A stretch of 5,736 nt of DNA from an uncultured Veillonella sp. (lineage in GTDB: Bacteria > Bacillota > Negativicutes > Veillonellales > Veillonellaceae). This document shows positions 1 to 5,680 of the stretch, piece after piece. How positions within the stretch are numbered: the first letter of the stretch is position 1; each line of letters opens with the position of its first letter. The DNA lies in assembly GCA_934183145.1 (NCBI GenBank), contig CAKPSA010000073.1:1-5736 (forward strand). The letters are read 5' to 3'. Position numbers and translations under genes: made by a program. Under the pieces are notes generated by a model. That model was given only the letters and a program-made list of their open reading frames with translations, was not told the origin of the DNA and did no database searches.

Positions 1-765
1 GATATGAGTAAGCTAGACGTTGCTACTATGTCCATTGGTCAAGGTATTGCGGTTACACCATTACAAATGGTTCGCGCCTTTGGTGCACTTTCTAATGGTG
101 GGGCTATGATGAAACCACATATCATCAAGTCTTATAGTAACTCTCAAGGCGATGTAACAAGTACGACTGAAACATCTGTTGTAGGACAACCAGTTCCGGC
201 GGAAACCGCTAAAACCATTGTAGATATTCTAGAAAAAGAAGTATCTGAAGGTGGCGGTACAAAAGCGATGGTAGAAGGTTATCACTTCGGTGGTAAAACG
301 GGTACGGCGGAAAAACTAGATACCAAACATGGCGGTTATCTCGACGGACAATACATTGCGTCCTTTATTGGTTTTGGACCTGTAGAGGATCCAAAATTTG
401 TAGTTCTTGTCGTTATTGATGACCCACAAAAGGGTTCTTTTTATGGTAGTCAAATTGCAGCCCCTGTATTTAAGGACATCGTATCTCAGCTTGTACGGTA
501 TTACCAAATGAGTCCGTATGTTAAAGAAAGTACACCAGTAGCTGTTAAAGCTGCTAATACATTACCTGAACCAAAACCGGGAAGTGATGGTTCTGTTACA
601 TTGCCTAACTTTACTGGTTTTACCTATGGTGAAGTGCGTGATTGGTTACATAAGGCGGGACTTGCTTTTAAACCGGATGGAACTGGTACGGCTACATCTC
701 AAGATGAAAGTAGCGGTACAACTGTTCAGGCTGGTACAGCAATTACTGTTCATTTCCGTAGATAA
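1..765 (+). CDS. Class B penicillin-binding protein (FtsI/SpoVD type), C-terminal part, with PASTA domain
   Basis: This is the 3' part of a peptidoglycan D,D-transpeptidase gene; the frame is open from base 1 and ends at TAA 763-765, leaving 254 codons. Codons 11-23 read SIGQGIAVTPLQM, the usual class B PBP stretch before the last catalytic box. The KTG box (KTGTAEK) is at codons 99-105, bases 295-315. The SxxK serine and the SxN motif must lie upstream of the window. After the transpeptidase domain comes a Pro/Lys-rich linker and one PASTA-like domain at about codons 198-254, starting VTLPNFTGFTYGEV. Proteins of this class cross-link septal or sporulation peptidoglycan on the outer face of the inner membrane. 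The sequence cannot separate FtsI, PBP2 and SpoVD names. The gene is followed by a terminator and folD, not by murE as in a typical division and cell wall cluster, so it is either at a cluster end or a paralogue outside it. Confidence 0.93.
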   Translation, partial: DMSKLDVATMSIGQGIAVTPLQMVRAFGALSNGGAMMKPHIIKSYSNSQGDVTSTTETSVVGQPVPAETAKTIVDILEKEVSEGGGTKAMVEGYHFGGKTGTAEKLDTKHGGYLDGQYIASFIGFGPVEDPKFVVLVVIDDPQKGSFYGSQIAAPVFKDIVSQLVRYYQMSPYVKESTPVAVKAANTLPEPKPGSDGSVTLPNFTGFTYGEVRDWLHKAGLAFKPDGTGTATSQDESSGTTVQAGTAITVHFRR

Positions 766-767
766 AA

Positions 768-803
768 CGAATTCGGTCATAATTAGAAATTATAGACAGT
801 TCG
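768..803. repeat. Imperfect inverted repeat after the PBP stop codon
   Basis: The core is ATAATT (779-784), a 3-nt loop, then AATTAT (788-793). It extends through GTC (776-778) pairing with GAC (795-797) across a one-base bulge. An outer CGAA (768-771) can pair with TTCG (800-803). It lies 2 nt past the PBP stop and just upstream of a TATAAT box at 807-812. It has no T-tract, so it is not a standard terminator. It could be an operator or a 3'-end stabilising hairpin; the sequence does not decide. Confidence 0.4.
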
Positions 804-812
804 TTATATAAT
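783..812 (+). promoter_or_regulatory. Possible weak promoter (TATAAT box) upstream of the terminator
   Basis: A perfect -10 hexamer TATAAT lies at 807-812. The best -35 candidate is TTAGAA (783-788) with an 18-nt spacer, which matches TTGACA at only three positions. Transcription would start near 819, just before the terminator hairpin at 827-848. If this drives folD, the hairpin would act as an attenuator in a short leader. In an AT-rich gap the box may also be chance. Confidence 0.3.
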
Positions 813-826
813 AGAATAAGAGACTT

Positions 827-856
827 AGGTGCCTCTCCGGAGGCACCTTATTTTAT
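827..856 (+). terminator. Intrinsic terminator after the PBP gene
   Basis: A perfect 9-bp GC-rich stem, AGGTGCCTC (827-835) with GAGGCACCT (840-848), closes on a TCCG tetraloop and is followed by the T-rich run TATTTTAT (849-856). It sits 61 nt after the PBP stop and is the only strong terminator in the window. It separates the PBP transcription unit from the folD-hypAB unit. In the opposite direction it is not followed by a T-tract, so it is one-directional. Confidence 0.88.
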
Positions 857-873
857 AGATAGTTTGAATGAAT

Positions 874-877
874 GGAG
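874..877 (+). promoter_or_regulatory. Ribosome binding site of folD
   Basis: GGAG lies 6 nt before the ATG at 884. It decides the start: an in-frame ATG at 872 would place the initiation codon on top of this site and add MEIH before the conserved FolD N-terminus. Confidence 0.7.
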
Positions 878-883
878 ATACAC

Positions 884-1711
884 ATGATCGAATTACGCGG
901 TAAAGCAGTAGCAGATGCTCACAAGGCGATTTTACAAGAAAAAGTTGCAGCAGTAGGAGACTCTGTAATTACTATGGCAGTATTGCTCGTTGGTGAAGAC
1001 CACGGTGCTCATATGTATGCTACATTTATGGAAAAGACAGCAAAGAATTTTGGCTATGGCTTTGTATTAAAACAATTACCTGAAACGGCTACACAGGATG
1101 AAGTAGTTACAGCATTACAAGCTTTAAATAATGATGCAGCAGTCCATGGTATTCTGCCGTTAATGCCGATGCCTAAACACATTGATACTGAGGCTCTTAT
1201 CGATATGCTAGATCCTAAAAAAGATATCGATGGTTTAACTACGTATAATATTGGCCTTGTAACTGCAGGTAAAGGTGGTTTTGCCCCTTGTACTGCTAAA
1301 GCGTGCATGGCGATTTTGAATCACTACGATATTCCTGTAGAAGGGAAACATGTGGTAGTAATCGGTCGTAGCCAAGTTATTGGCAAACCAGTAGCTCTTA
1401 TGACCCTTGGTGCACATGGTACTGTTACAATGTGCCATTCTAGAACCCCTGATTTGGCAGAACAAGTAAAACGTGGCGATATCGTTATTGCTGCAGCTGG
1501 TCGTGCGCATATGATTACAGCAGATATGATTAAGCCTGGTGCCGTTGTTATTGATGTAGGCATCAATGAGCTTGAAGGTAAAACCGTAGGTGATGTTGAT
1601 TATGACGCTGTAAAAGATATTGCATCAGCTATTACTCCTGTACCTGGTGGTGTAGGTTCTGTAACGACTACTATGATGCTTGAAGCTGTATATGAGGCAT
1701 ACCATGCATGA
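884..1711 (+). CDS. folD: FolD-family methylenetetrahydrofolate dehydrogenase, cyclohydrolase residues substituted
   Basis: FolD normally interconverts 5,10-methylene-, methenyl- and 10-formyl-tetrahydrofolate in the cytoplasm through an NADP-dependent dehydrogenase and a cyclohydrolase activity. The 275-aa length is usual for the family. The Rossmann part is well conserved: VVVIGRSQVIGKPVAL, then the TVTMCHSRTPDL block, AAAGR, VVIDVGIN and the C-terminal PGGVGSVT. In the folate site, an ungapped comparison with E. coli FolD as I remember it keeps the Tyr (Y45 for Y50) and the Asp (D116 for D121, in KKDIDG). The catalytic Lys (E. coli K54) is replaced by Met49, and its partner Gln (E. coli Q98, in GILVQLPLP) by Leu93 (in GILPLMPMP). 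The second family signature is also off consensus (SVTT where PMTV is expected). It may therefore be a dehydrogenase without cyclohydrolase activity. It is first in a run with hypA, whose start overlaps its last codons by 8 nt. Family assignment is secure; the activity is inferred. Confidence 0.93.
   Translation: MIELRGKAVADAHKAILQEKVAAVGDSVITMAVLLVGEDHGAHMYATFMEKTAKNFGYGFVLKQLPETATQDEVVTALQALNNDAAVHGILPLMPMPKHIDTEALIDMLDPKKDIDGLTTYNIGLVTAGKGGFAPCTAKACMAILNHYDIPVEGKHVVVIGRSQVIGKPVALMTLGAHGTVTMCHSRTPDLAEQVKRGDIVIAAAGRAHMITADMIKPGAVVIDVGINELEGKTVGDVDYDAVKDIASAITPVPGGVGSVTTTMMLEAVYEAYHA
1694..1697 (+). promoter_or_regulatory. Ribosome binding site of hypA, inside folD
   Basis: GAGG lies within the last codons of folD, 6 nt before the ATG at 1704. 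It supports the MHE start of HypA over the in-frame ATG codons at 1680 and 1692, and suggests that hypA translation is coupled to folD. Confidence 0.65.
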
Positions 1712-2045
1712 GATGTCTATAGCAGAAGGCATACTTGATGTGGCCCTTGATACATTGCGCCAACACGATGCATCTGTGATTCATTCTGTTCAACTCGATT
1801 TGGGTCTTATGAGTGGTGTGGAACCAGATTCCCTTCTTTTCTGTTGGGAAGCCGTTACAAAGGGGACCGCAGCAGAAGGCTCACGTATTGAAATCAACAC
1901 TATTCCTATTGAAGGAAAGTGCTTAGATTGTGATAAAACATTTCCTGTAGAAAATTACAAGTTTATCTGTCCCTATTGTGACAGTCATTTCGTACAAACC
2001 ATTGGTGGCCGCGAATTGCAAGTGACCTCTATGGATATTGATTGA
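1704..2045 (+). CDS. hypA: HypA, nickel metallochaperone for [NiFe]-hydrogenase maturation
   Basis: HypA delivers Ni(II) to the hydrogenase large subunit together with the GTPase HypB and, in some species, also serves urease. The 113-aa protein starts MHEMSIAEGIL; the Met1-His2-Glu3 N-terminus is the family's nickel site, so the start must be ATG 1704 and not an upstream ATG. The structural zinc site is two CxxC pairs, C73/C76 (CLDC) and C89/C92 (CPYC). Between them and the nickel site is the conserved LGLMSGVEPDSLLFCWEAVTKGT stretch (first and last parts of residues 33-55). Length and all metal ligands are normal. It overlaps the folD stop by 8 nt in another frame, and hypB follows after 15 nt. 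Other hyp genes (C, D, E, F) are not in this window. Very likely functional. Confidence 0.96.
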   Translation: MHEMSIAEGILDVALDTLRQHDASVIHSVQLDLGLMSGVEPDSLLFCWEAVTKGTAAEGSRIEINTIPIEGKCLDCDKTFPVENYKFICPYCDSHFVQTIGGRELQVTSMDID

Positions 2046-2060
2046 TAGAAAGGTTAGGAC

Positions 2061-2714
2061 ATGCAAGTTCAAGTTAAAACTAATGTATTGGCTAAAAATG
2101 ATGCCATTGCAGAGTCCTTACAACAGTTGTTTAAGGAAAAAAATATTTTTGTATTTAATCTCTTAGGTTCTCCAGGGGCTGGTAAAACATCTTTATTGGA
2201 GGCAACTTTACAGGATTTGAAAAAAGATTACCGCCTTGCTGTAATTGAAGGTGATTTATTTACCGCTAAGGATGCTGAACGTATTCATGAATTAGGCGTT
2301 CCTGTTATTCAAATTAATACTGTTGGCGGATGTCATCTTGATGCACAAATGATTCAAGATGCATTGGGTGATCTAAATCTTGATGAACTAGATATGATTA
2401 TTATTGAAAATGTAGGTAATCTCGTATGTCCTGCAGAATTTGAGATTGGTGAAAGCATGAAGGTAACTGTATTATCGGTTACGGAAGGTGAAGATAAGCC
2501 TCTTAAATACCCACTAATCTTTAAAGAGTCAAAGGCAATCCTCATTAATAAGATAGATTTATTGCCCTATGTGCCTTTCAAAAAAGACAAGGCTATACAA
2601 GACATACGCAATTTAAATCCTGCAGGAGAGATTTTTGAAGTAAGCTGCACGGCTCATAATGGGCTAGAACCATGGTTAACATGGTTACGTGCACAATTGG
2701 AGAGTAATCGATGA
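2061..2714 (+). CDS. hypB: HypB, GTPase for hydrogenase nickel incorporation
   Basis: HypB is a SIMIBI-class GTPase that works with HypA to load nickel into [NiFe]-hydrogenase. The 217-aa protein has the P-loop GSPGAGKTS (residues 36-44), the EGD segment (63-65), the metal-site Cys-His pair C91-H92 in GGCHLDA, a third metal ligand C123 in ENVGNLVCP, the conserved block LSVTEGEDKPLKYP (138-151), and NKID for guanine specificity (163-166). The spacing C91 to C123 equals that of C166 to C198 in E. coli HypB. It lacks the N-terminal CxxCGC nickel motif of the E. coli protein and any His-rich stretch, as many short HypB proteins do, so it should be a catalytic rather than nickel-storing form. AAGG at 2050-2053 is the likely ribosome binding site. 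Its stop overlaps the next start as ATGA. Confidence 0.96.
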   Translation: MQVQVKTNVLAKNDAIAESLQQLFKEKNIFVFNLLGSPGAGKTSLLEATLQDLKKDYRLAVIEGDLFTAKDAERIHELGVPVIQINTVGGCHLDAQMIQDALGDLNLDELDMIIIENVGNLVCPAEFEIGESMKVTVLSVTEGEDKPLKYPLIFKESKAILINKIDLLPYVPFKKDKAIQDIRNLNPAGEIFEVSCTAHNGLEPWLTWLRAQLESNR

Positions 2715-4126
2715 GTCATTCTATTAAGAGCCGTATCGTAGCGGCACTTCTAGTAGGCCTATCTGCTACAACGGTAGGATATGCAGCAGAACCGGCTATT
2801 TCAACAGTGAAACCAACGACTGTGGAATCTACAGAAGCTACAGCTGATGTAGCAACTACTGATGATAAGACAACTGTAGATGCTGCGGGAACTGATGCGG
2901 CTGATTCTGTTGCTTATATAGATAATGCACCGATTAAAGCGGTTAAAATTGATACAAAAACAAAGAAGGAGAGCACTAAAACAGGGTGGCTGGCCGAACA
3001 AATGGCGGTCACTGAGTTCGGTGATTCCATACAGTTTTGGCAAGCAGCTAGTGAAAATGAAGGCCCAATGCCTAGCTTAACACAAAATAATTTGGCGGAT
3101 ATTGGCAAGTCCTATACAGCTAATAATTTACCAACCATAGGCTCTGAAGATGATTATGCCATTGATGGGTATCGCTTAGGTGATCAGTTTGTAGTGCCTA
3201 AAGACGTAGAGAAAACTGTAGTTCGTGATAACTTTACGACGTACTATATGAAAGACTTAGAGGTAACCGTATATACGGGACCTGCTCAAGAACGATTAGT
3301 AAATAATCAATTGCGCGGTCAAGGGGCTACCTATTTCTTTGAACCTAATACTATTACGAATATTCATAGTACGAAAAAAGGCGCCCATACTGTACGCGAT
3401 ATCGGTGTTGGTAGTACGCGTATGGAATTGGTATTTGCCTATGGCAGTCCTAATGCGATGTGGCGTGATTTGAAAAATGAAAGTTATATCTTCCTTTATG
3501 AAGGTCATTCCGAAAATTCATTGTCTCAAAAAAAGGAATTTAATGGTTCAGTAGAGAATACAAATAATAATAGCCAACAACAATCTATGCTAGGTCAACA
3601 GAAAGAATATATTGCTTTCACCATCAAACAAAGCAATGTAGAGGCTGTAGATATGATTAGTGGTCAAGTATGGCCACGGTTTGGTTTGCCTAAAGCTCCA
3701 GTATATAATTTCGAAGCTGGTAAGTTGACGGCTGATGACTTTGTGTTACGTGGCTATAAATTAAATGATCATTTCGTTAATGATCCTAATAATGACTGGA
3801 AACATCAAGGGATGTTGTTTGGTTCCACATTTATTGGATATAACGAATATGGTGTAAGTGTTGATAAAAAAGATCTAATTAATCGTGTATTGTTAAATAT
3901 TTACACACCTACTCGTCGCGGCATCGCGATGGGTGATACTAAGTATCTATTGCTCTTTGTGTATGGTATGCCAACTCGTATCGTTGAATCTACAACAAAT
4001 ACGGGTACGTCTACTGTATATGAATATAAAAATCCAGTGGCAAGCGATTCATATTTGCAGTTTGCCCTAGATGATAAAAACCAATATATCAAATCCGTTA
4101 TGTTATCTGACCGTCCAGTTAAGTAG
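2711..4126 (+). CDS. Exported protein with two related C-terminal domains, function unknown
   Basis: I do not recognise this 471-aa protein. It begins with a signal peptide: Ser-Lys-Arg positive region (residues 4-8), hydrophobic core about 9-23, and likely signal peptidase I cleavage after Ala25 or Ala26 (GYAAEP). No lipobox Cys is present, and no Cys occurs at the cleavage site. Residues about 27-90 are a Thr/Ala/Asp-rich, probably disordered spacer. Two related units follow, about 152-320 and 347-466, each with GY(R/K)L(G/N)D..FV, a beta-rich stretch ending in YT, an R.I..G.T....F.YG.P block, an aromatic YxY-like strand and a final hydrophobic strand. The first unit carries an Asn/Gln/Ser-rich insert at about 266-297. 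The G.T....YG.P pattern recalls small periplasmic BamE-like or related alpha/beta domains, but that is only a resemblance. The start ATG lies in the hypB stop (ATGA) with GGAG at 2699-2702, implying translational coupling to hypB. It is probably periplasmic or surface-located. Confidence 0.85.
   Translation: MSHSIKSRIVAALLVGLSATTVGYAAEPAISTVKPTTVESTEATADVATTDDKTTVDAAGTDAADSVAYIDNAPIKAVKIDTKTKKESTKTGWLAEQMAVTEFGDSIQFWQAASENEGPMPSLTQNNLADIGKSYTANNLPTIGSEDDYAIDGYRLGDQFVVPKDVEKTVVRDNFTTYYMKDLEVTVYTGPAQERLVNNQLRGQGATYFFEPNTITNIHSTKKGAHTVRDIGVGSTRMELVFAYGSPNAMWRDLKNESYIFLYEGHSENSLSQKKEFNGSVENTNNNSQQQSMLGQQKEYIAFTIKQSNVEAVDMISGQVWPRFGLPKAPVYNFEAGKLTADDFVLRGYKLNDHFVNDPNNDWKHQGMLFGSTFIGYNEYGVSVDKKDLINRVLLNIYTPTRRGIAMGDTKYLLLFVYGMPTRIVESTTNTGTSTVYEYKNPVASDSYLQFALDDKNQYIKSVMLSDRPVK
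3164..4108 (+). repeat. Internal protein duplication in the exported protein
   Basis: Unit A covers residues about 152-320 (bases 3164-3670) and unit B about 347-466 (3749-4108). The best matching blocks are DGYRLGDQFV against RGYKLNDHFV, and residues 227-250 against 401-424, where 10 of 24 positions are identical (T, R, I, G, T, L, F, Y, G, P). The DNA itself is diverged, so the duplication is old. Confidence 0.75.
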
Positions 4127-4140
4127 GATAGGTCACAGCG

Positions 4141-4146
4141 AGGAGG
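4141..4146 (+). promoter_or_regulatory. Consensus ribosome binding site of the BrxF-like gene
   Basis: AGGAGG, a perfect anti-16S match, lies 8 nt before ATG 4155. It fixes that start over an in-frame ATG at 4071, which is inside the upstream gene and has no such site. Confidence 0.85.
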
Positions 4147-4154
4147 CAAAGGAT

Positions 4155-4619
4155 ATGGTTACTGTTCAAGATGTAAGAGAACGTTGGGAAGAAATTCAAG
4201 GTGATGATGAACGTATATTGTTTATCGTTGGTGGCCCTGGTTCTGGTAAAAGTTTATTAATCCGTGAGTTATCTGAGCAAAAAGGTTGGAAGTACTTAGA
4301 AGCAAAACAACTTATTGAAGAAGAGTTTTTGTTAGTGCCTCGTGATGAAAGACCACAACTGGCAGAAGAAGTAATTCGTCGTGCATTAAGTCGTAGTGAT
4401 ACAGAAGTGGTGCTCATCGATGGTATCAATGTGTTATTTGCACCAATTTTAAATTTAAATCCTCTTGAACTATTAAAGACTATTAGTAAAACATATCCGA
4501 TTGTTGTAGGTTGGCGTGGTCATCTCGAAGGTGATCAATTATACTTAGAACACAATAATGATCCAAAACATGCGGTTGTAACAATTACTAAACCTGAACG
4601 TGTTATGGTTATTGATTAA
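4155..4619 (+). CDS. Small P-loop ATPase-like protein resembling BREX type 3 BrxF
   Basis: This 154-aa cytoplasmic protein has a Walker A motif GGPGSGKS (residues 26-33) after a hydrophobic strand (ILFIV) and a Walker B strand VVLID (85-89) ending in Asp89. Beyond these, the C-terminal half reads IDGINVLFAPILNLNPLELL (88-107), then SKTYPIVVGWRG (111-122), a Leu-Tyr strand (129-131) and DPKH (136-139). In order and spacing this matches what I remember of BrxF from BREX type 3 loci, where the pattern is LDNIE.LFDP.L..DPL.LL, then a strand ending in a W.G motif, then L.Y and a conserved HP-type end. BrxF is a small P-loop protein of anti-phage loci whose exact role is not settled. No other BREX gene (brxA, brxB, brxC, pglX, pglZ, brxHII) is in this window. 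It follows the exported-protein gene by 28 nt and is probably co-transcribed. Alternatives are a generic AAA-like or nucleoside-kinase-like ATPase. The P-loop is certain; the BrxF relation is likely. Confidence 0.8.
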   Translation: MVTVQDVRERWEEIQGDDERILFIVGGPGSGKSLLIRELSEQKGWKYLEAKQLIEEEFLLVPRDERPQLAEEVIRRALSRSDTEVVLIDGINVLFAPILNLNPLELLKTISKTYPIVVGWRGHLEGDQLYLEHNNDPKHAVVTITKPERVMVID

Positions 4620-4695
4620 TAAAAGTTATATTGATTGATGAGGGCATTATATATTGCCATGCGTTATGACCACATATATAAAGGTAGGTGATATC

Positions 4696-5493
4696 ATGGA
4701 ACAATATGTAATTGCCCTCATTTTGGGTATTATAGAAGGTATAACAGAATGCATTCCTGTATCTAGTACAGGGCATATGATTATCATTGGGCATATGCTT
4801 AATTTTGAAGGTGCCCATGCCGATGTATTTGACGTGTTCATTCAAATCGGAGCTATTCTTGCTATATATACACATTATAGACGGATATTTAATAGCTTTT
4901 TAAAACGGAAAAATTGGATTAAAGCTCGTGGTGTATCTTTATTACATATTGGGGCGGGTGTGCTACCTGTATTAACAGCGGGCTATCTTTTACAATATGT
5001 TATTAAAGGATATCTATTTGGGCCTATCCCTGTCATAATAGGTCTCGTTGTCGGAGCACTTTTTATGATTTATGCCGAAAAAAGACGTGTCACCACAAGA
5101 TTGGTTGATTCTGTTAATAATTTATCTGTATATCAATGCTTTCAAATTGGGCTCTATCAAATGCTCTGTTTGTGGCCTGGCTTTTCGAGGTCTGGTGCGA
5201 CTATAGCAGGGGGCATGTTGATTGGATGCACTCGTAGAGCTGCCGCTGATTTTTCTTTTATCATGGCTGTACCAGTGATGATCATTGTCTGTGTATATGA
5301 TTTATTGCGAGTAATCCATTTACTAGAACTAAACGATATTATCATGTTTGCTATTGGCACATTTGTATCGTATATAGTAGGGTATATCACTGTAAAAGCA
5401 TTTTTATGGTACTTGAATAGATCCTCTTTATCTACGTTTGGTTATTATAGACTTATAGTGGCTACACTAGCAGTTATCTATCTTTATCTATGA
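4696..5493 (+). CDS. uppP: Undecaprenyl-diphosphatase UppP (BacA)
   Basis: UppP is an inner-membrane phosphatase that converts undecaprenyl diphosphate to the monophosphate, recycling the lipid carrier for peptidoglycan and surface polymers; raised levels give bacitracin resistance. The 265-aa protein is of normal length. Both family boxes are intact: EGITECIPVSSTGH at residues 14-27 (Glu14, Glu18, Ser24 and His27 correspond to active-site positions) and PGFSRSGAT at 161-169 with Arg165. Hydrophobic segments are seen at about 83-103, 107-126, 186-204, 214-233 and 247-265, besides the two re-entrant motif regions. The start is ATG 4696 with AGGTG at 4686-4690, 5 nt away; the in-frame ATG at 4654 adds 14 unrelated residues. 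It lies 76 nt after the BrxF-like gene with no terminator between, so it may be read from the same transcript. No GC-rich terminator hairpin follows its stop. Confidence 0.96.
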   Translation: MEQYVIALILGIIEGITECIPVSSTGHMIIIGHMLNFEGAHADVFDVFIQIGAILAIYTHYRRIFNSFLKRKNWIKARGVSLLHIGAGVLPVLTAGYLLQYVIKGYLFGPIPVIIGLVVGALFMIYAEKRRVTTRLVDSVNNLSVYQCFQIGLYQMLCLWPGFSRSGATIAGGMLIGCTRRAAADFSFIMAVPVMIIVCVYDLLRVIHLLELNDIIMFAIGTFVSYIVGYITVKAFLWYLNRSSLSTFGYYRLIVATLAVIYLYL

Positions 5494-5539
5494 TTGCCGA
5501 TGAGAAAAAAATGAAGTTTAAAAAGTTTAGAAAAAATAC

Positions 5540-5568
5540 TTGCATAGGGTATCATTTCATGTTATTAT
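5540..5568 (+). promoter_or_regulatory. Upstream promoter (P1) for the tRNA region
   Basis: The -35 box TTGCAT (5540-5545) and the -10 box TATTAT (5563-5568) are 17 nt apart, and TG at 5560-5561 gives an extended -10. Phased A-tracts lie just upstream (5504-5536). Transcription would begin near 5575, about 105 nt before the tRNA. An inverted repeat GGTATC (5548-5553) / GATACC (5584-5589) straddles the -10 box and may be chance. Confidence 0.65.
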
Positions 5569-5601
5569 GATTAAGCACTAAGGGATACCGCAGTGAACAA
5601 G

Positions 5602-5623
5602 AAAAACTTCGAAAAAAGTTTTT
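5602..5623. repeat. A/T-only inverted repeat upstream of promoter P2
   Basis: AAAAACTT (5602-5609) and AAGTTTTT (5616-5623) form an 8-bp stem around a 6-nt loop. The segment and the A-run after it (5624-5629) occupy the position of an UP element just before the P2 -35 box, so binding of the RNA polymerase alpha subunit is a likelier role than termination. Confidence 0.5.
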
Positions 5624-5633
5624 AAAAAAGTTC

Positions 5634-5662
5634 TTGACACTTAGTGAGGCGGATGTTATAAT
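5634..5662 (+). promoter_or_regulatory. Main promoter (P2) of tRNA-Thr, perfect consensus
   Basis: TTGACA (5634-5639) and TATAAT (5657-5662) are both perfect sigma-70/sigma-A hexamers with a 17-nt spacer, and TG at 5654-5655 makes an extended -10. An A/T-tract UP-like element precedes it. Transcription should begin near 5669, about 12 nt before the tRNA. Such strength is usual for stable RNA promoters. Confidence 0.93.
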
Positions 5663-5680
5663 ACATCTTGTCGTAATGAT

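Noticed and set aside
584..811. +1-shifted open frame over the PASTA region, considered as a small gene
   Set aside because: It overlaps the conserved PASTA domain in another frame, has no ribosome binding site of note and no recognisable motif.
1054..1566. Open frames on the - strand across folD
   Set aside because: They lie opposite a clearly conserved gene, have no ribosome binding sites or recognisable motifs, and are shadows of the coding strand.
4643..4658. Short inverted repeat GGCA...TGCC in the gap before uppP, considered as a terminator
   Set aside because: The stem is only 4 bp, with an 8-nt AT loop and no T-tract after it.
4654..4682. Promoter-like pair TTGCCA (4654-4659) and TATAAA (4677-4682) with a 17-nt spacer upstream of uppP
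   Set aside because: The -10 box overlaps the uppP ribosome binding site and the start would fall near 4689, removing most of that site. It is probably chance in an AT-rich gap.
4155..5493. A complete phage defence island built around the BrxF-like gene
   Set aside because: No other BREX, restriction, toxin or recombinase gene is present, and the flanks are housekeeping genes.
5594..5626. Ten-codon reading frame starting GTG in the tRNA upstream region, considered as a leader peptide
   Set aside because: It has no well-spaced ribosome binding site, is Lys/Phe-rich as expected from A/T tracts, and lies over the UP-like element.
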